DNA from: Panopea generosa
Lineage: Eukaryota > Mollusca > Bivalvia > Adapedonta > Hiatellidae
Assembly (NCBI GenBank): GCA_029582155.1
Contig: CM055905.1
Location: forward strand, 9,749,495 to 9,813,494
Length of the DNA: 64,000 bases
Reading direction: 5' to 3'
The translations under genes and the position numbers were made by a program. The notes beneath the pieces are model-generated. The model searched no databases. It was given only the letters and a program-made list of their open reading frames with translations, and was not told the DNA's origin. This document shows positions 13,022 to 64,000 of this stretch, piece after piece (position 1 is the stretch's first letter; each line of letters begins with the position of its first letter).

Positions 13022-13055
13022 TTTATTTAACAGGAAACATGTTCCTTAATTTATT
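13022..13055 (-). other. Candidate polyadenylation signals of the PKS gene
   Basis: Two AATAAA hexamers on the minus strand (TTTATT on the plus strand at 13022-13027 and 13050-13055) lie about 260-290 bp after the stop codon. In AT-rich DNA such hexamers occur by chance, so this is only a plausible 3' end. Confidence 0.35.
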
Positions 13056-13311
13056 TTAAGTGCTACATGTATATGATAAATGCCGATACATTAAACTAAA
13101 ATAAGCTAAAAGTTATGATTTACTCATTTCAACTCTTTCGGAAATTAAATCACTCACGCAGATATTCAAAACAATTAAAACTACAATCTGGTTGGTCCAA
13201 ACAAGATATATGCCTTTCCGAGTATATAATTGTATGCTCATAGATTTAACAATGTTTTAACATCTGTCGAAAACACCATTTTTACATGCATAATCGTTCT
13301 TCTTTCGCGTT

Positions 13312-61810
<48,499 letters not shown>

Positions 61811-62507
61811 TTACTGGTAATGCGCGTTGTTATACGGTACGTCAAAGGGTTTTATTTCGATAGCTTCCGCTTGAATCAGGCAGATTTATTACATCCCTTT
61901 AGCTATCCCTTTAGCTATACCTCTATATAATTCATTGGATATACTTGTTTCTGTTCAACGTCGTTTTTTTCTCTATAATAGAATGACGATCACACGTTAG
62001 TTTTTGGGATAGTACATGGTTGTTTTTTTTATAAAGTTCAGGTAACATTTTAGGCCTATAAAATTTATGTTCTTTAATGAGGGAACACTAACAGACAAGT
62101 GCATTACATATTTCAGTTTCAACAGGCAAATTAATAGGGAGAATTCACGCCTGGTTTTAAAATTGCGTTTCACTATTAGTAGTGTACACTTGTCCCTGTA
62201 TCAATAATATTATTCGCTATCTGAACTGTTGATGGATTGACTCCTTCCAAACTATGATACATGATAAAAAAACACAGAAATAGTGATCCAGTGATATGAA
62301 TATTTTGTTACAAGTCACATTCAAATTCAGGCCCACAACATATATGGCATACTTCTTTATAGCCAAAGAAGTAATAGTACTGCTAGACGAGCTATAACAA
62401 CTATTCATACGCCTTGATAATTTGATTGATTTTATTGTTCTCTAGCATTTTGTTTGTTTTATACAGTATTTTTAAAAAGTGACTAAATTCAATGTCCGCA
62501 ATATATT
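61811..62507. other. Upstream flank of the PKS gene
   Basis: Holds the possible promoter and any leader exon. CCCTTTAGCTAT is duplicated in tandem at about 61895-61920. No neighbouring gene is visible. Confidence 0.5.
61921..61937 (-). promoter_or_regulatory. Possible TATA-like element upstream of the PKS start codon
   Basis: On the minus strand a TTATATAGAG stretch lies about 110 bp before the start ATG, with a CCAAT box just upstream of it. The spacing is plausible for a TATA box with a short leader, but the flank is AT-rich and a non-coding first exon further right is equally possible. Confidence 0.22.
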
Positions 62508-62655
62508 CGTGTTGTTTGATTTGTTGCTTATATAAAATACATGACAGAAATGAAATTCGGCGAATAAAAAGTAGTCCCTGTCGCGTATGATTATTTTGGC
62601 GGTGATCAAGATCACACCAACAATACGCCGGGCTATGCCTTTGGCATGTTGTCGT
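62508..62655 (+). repeat. Dispersed 150-bp repeat, copy 2
   Basis: Partner of 32740-32890: GATTTGTTGCTTAT, GAAATTCGGCGAATAAAA, TGTCGCGTATGATT and GCTATGCCTTTGGCATG in the same order. It sits about 700 bp upstream of the PKS start. Confidence 0.72.
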
Positions 62656-63377
62656 TCTTAAAGATTAGCACAGTCGTAATCCTCAATGCTGAACAAGAAC
62701 ATCTTATAATCTTTTGTTTAAAAACTTTGAAAAGTCTGTAGGTGATGTCAACTTACCGTGTCGCGTAAACTTATTCCTATTGTGATACTTATATTTTGAT
62801 TTAAATAAAATTTTAACTAACGGTAAACATAACCCAGAGAAATAATTAAAAGCTATAAAAAACGACTTTCCGAAAGATGTTCTAATCTCTTTTTTAACTT
62901 TTTTTTAGATAGTAACAAATTGGACAGTTATTAAACAATTCTTAAAATGCCACTATTTCAGAAGTCAAAATGAATGGAATAAAACGTATAAATGAATGAA
63001 AGTGATTAAATCATATACTATAATTTTCCTTTCCAAGTAAAAGAGACAATAAACGACAATGGCATACAGCTTCTCGCAAAACTCTACTCTACTCTCATCT
63101 TTTACACTTTTTTTACTTTCTTTAACCCGTCTTAAGTACTTTATATTCATCCTAAAAATGTTACTTGTAAGATATTATATAAATGTTTTATTATACTCAG
63201 TTACCATATTATATGTTATTATTCAATCTATTTGCTAGTATTTGTGTACAATATTGTATTATGTCTTACATGTAATAAAAGATATTCATCACAAAAAATA
63301 AACGACAATGGCTACATTATCGACTTCTACATCGAATTCTCCCCAATAGTTGGTACCTCACTTTGATAAAGATTAAA

Positions 63378-63790
63378 TCAAATGTACTTTTTGTAAGAAA
63401 ACACTGAAACATTTCAAATATCTTGTGGCATTGCTCTCATACACAAGCACTTTTATCAAATGTAACAATGCACCTAAATAAAATAGATATTCAAGTACAA
63501 TGGAATGAAATCCAAATTCTATTTGGGATTTCAAAAAATGACCAAAAGAACATTAACAGACAACTTGATAATTCTTGAAATAAAACGATATATCTATGCA
63601 AGTAGATGCTTGGATGAAACACCTTCCTATATAGGACTCCTGATGAGTATGGAATCCATGTTTGACTTAAATAGATGTATATCTGTTAAGAATGGACTGT
63701 CTAATAAATTAGAAGAGGACTGGCGTATCATACTAAAACTTATATCTGTAATATATATATGTGTCTATGTAATCTGTTTTTGTGGATGAT
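63378..63790 (+). mobile_element. 3' end of a decayed LINE
   Basis: Resembles the C-terminus of a LINE ORF2: a CTFCKKTLKHF zinc-knuckle-like start, LWHCSHTQALL, WNEIQILFGIS, then ILEIKRYIYASRCLDETPS and KNGLSNKLEEDW near the end. The pieces lie in different frames, so it is inactive. The motifs differ from those of the LINE at 44766, so it is probably a different clade. Confidence 0.7.
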
Positions 63791-64000
63791 GTCTTTTTTT
63801 TAATTATTCCCGGTTTGGAGAGCAACTCAACACCATATTTATCATAACATATAATTTTACTATATTTATTGCAATATGAAAGAAATATTTTAACAGAATC
63901 TTATAATTCTAAAATATCTACAAACCAATCATGAGTATTTTATATAACATCAATATGTATAGCTCAAACGATGGTACATAACCTTAATCAAAAGCTACAG

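Overview
The window looks like genomic DNA of a bivalve mollusc. It is AT-rich with intron-split coding sequence (GT/AG boundaries), SINEs and LINEs of molluscan type, and many tandem arrays. There is no bacterial operon structure. The bivalve assignment rests on the style of the repeats and on recall of molluscan sequences, not on a search.

The one convincing host gene fills most of the window. On the minus strand, 25 coding exons between 61810 and 13312 join without a frame break into one open reading frame of 2,195 codons plus stop. Every junction has AC/CT on the plus strand (GT/AG on the minus strand), and the phases fit throughout. The protein is collinear with animal fatty acid synthase: ketosynthase (KS), acyltransferase (AT), dehydratase (DH), non-catalytic methyltransferase-like and structural ketoreductase-like regions, enoylreductase (ER), ketoreductase (KR) and acyl carrier protein (ACP). 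It stops 39 residues after the ACP serine with no thioesterase. That is the layout of the animal FAS-like polyketide synthases (AFPKs) known from molluscs. All recognisable catalytic residues are present. The notable change is Arg in place of the Gly of the DH HxxxGxxxxP motif. I infer an iterative, potentially fully reducing synthase that needs some other route of product release.

Left flank (1-13.3 kb): a satellite array of about 19 copies of a 419-bp dimeric unit runs off the left edge and ends at 8058. It is followed by a CA microsatellite, a 19-bp minisatellite (9.05-10.36 kb), a broken fragment of a Ty3/Gypsy-type LTR retrotransposon (10.38-11.74 kb) and an interspersed repeat (11.77-12.24 kb) with a partner inside the gene.

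Gene body (13.3-61.8 kb): the introns hold most of the DNA. They contain minisatellites of 21, 51, 31 and 62 bp, longer tandem repeats of about 158, 167 and 188 bp, tRNA-derived SINEs in both orientations, and a decayed LINE (44.77-47.1 kb) that carries two reverse-transcriptase catalytic blocks. The largest intron (44529-51146) holds the LINE, a SINE and the second locus of the interspersed repeat.

Right flank (61.8-64 kb): the short upstream region of the gene, a second copy of a 150-bp dispersed repeat, and the 3' end of another LINE.
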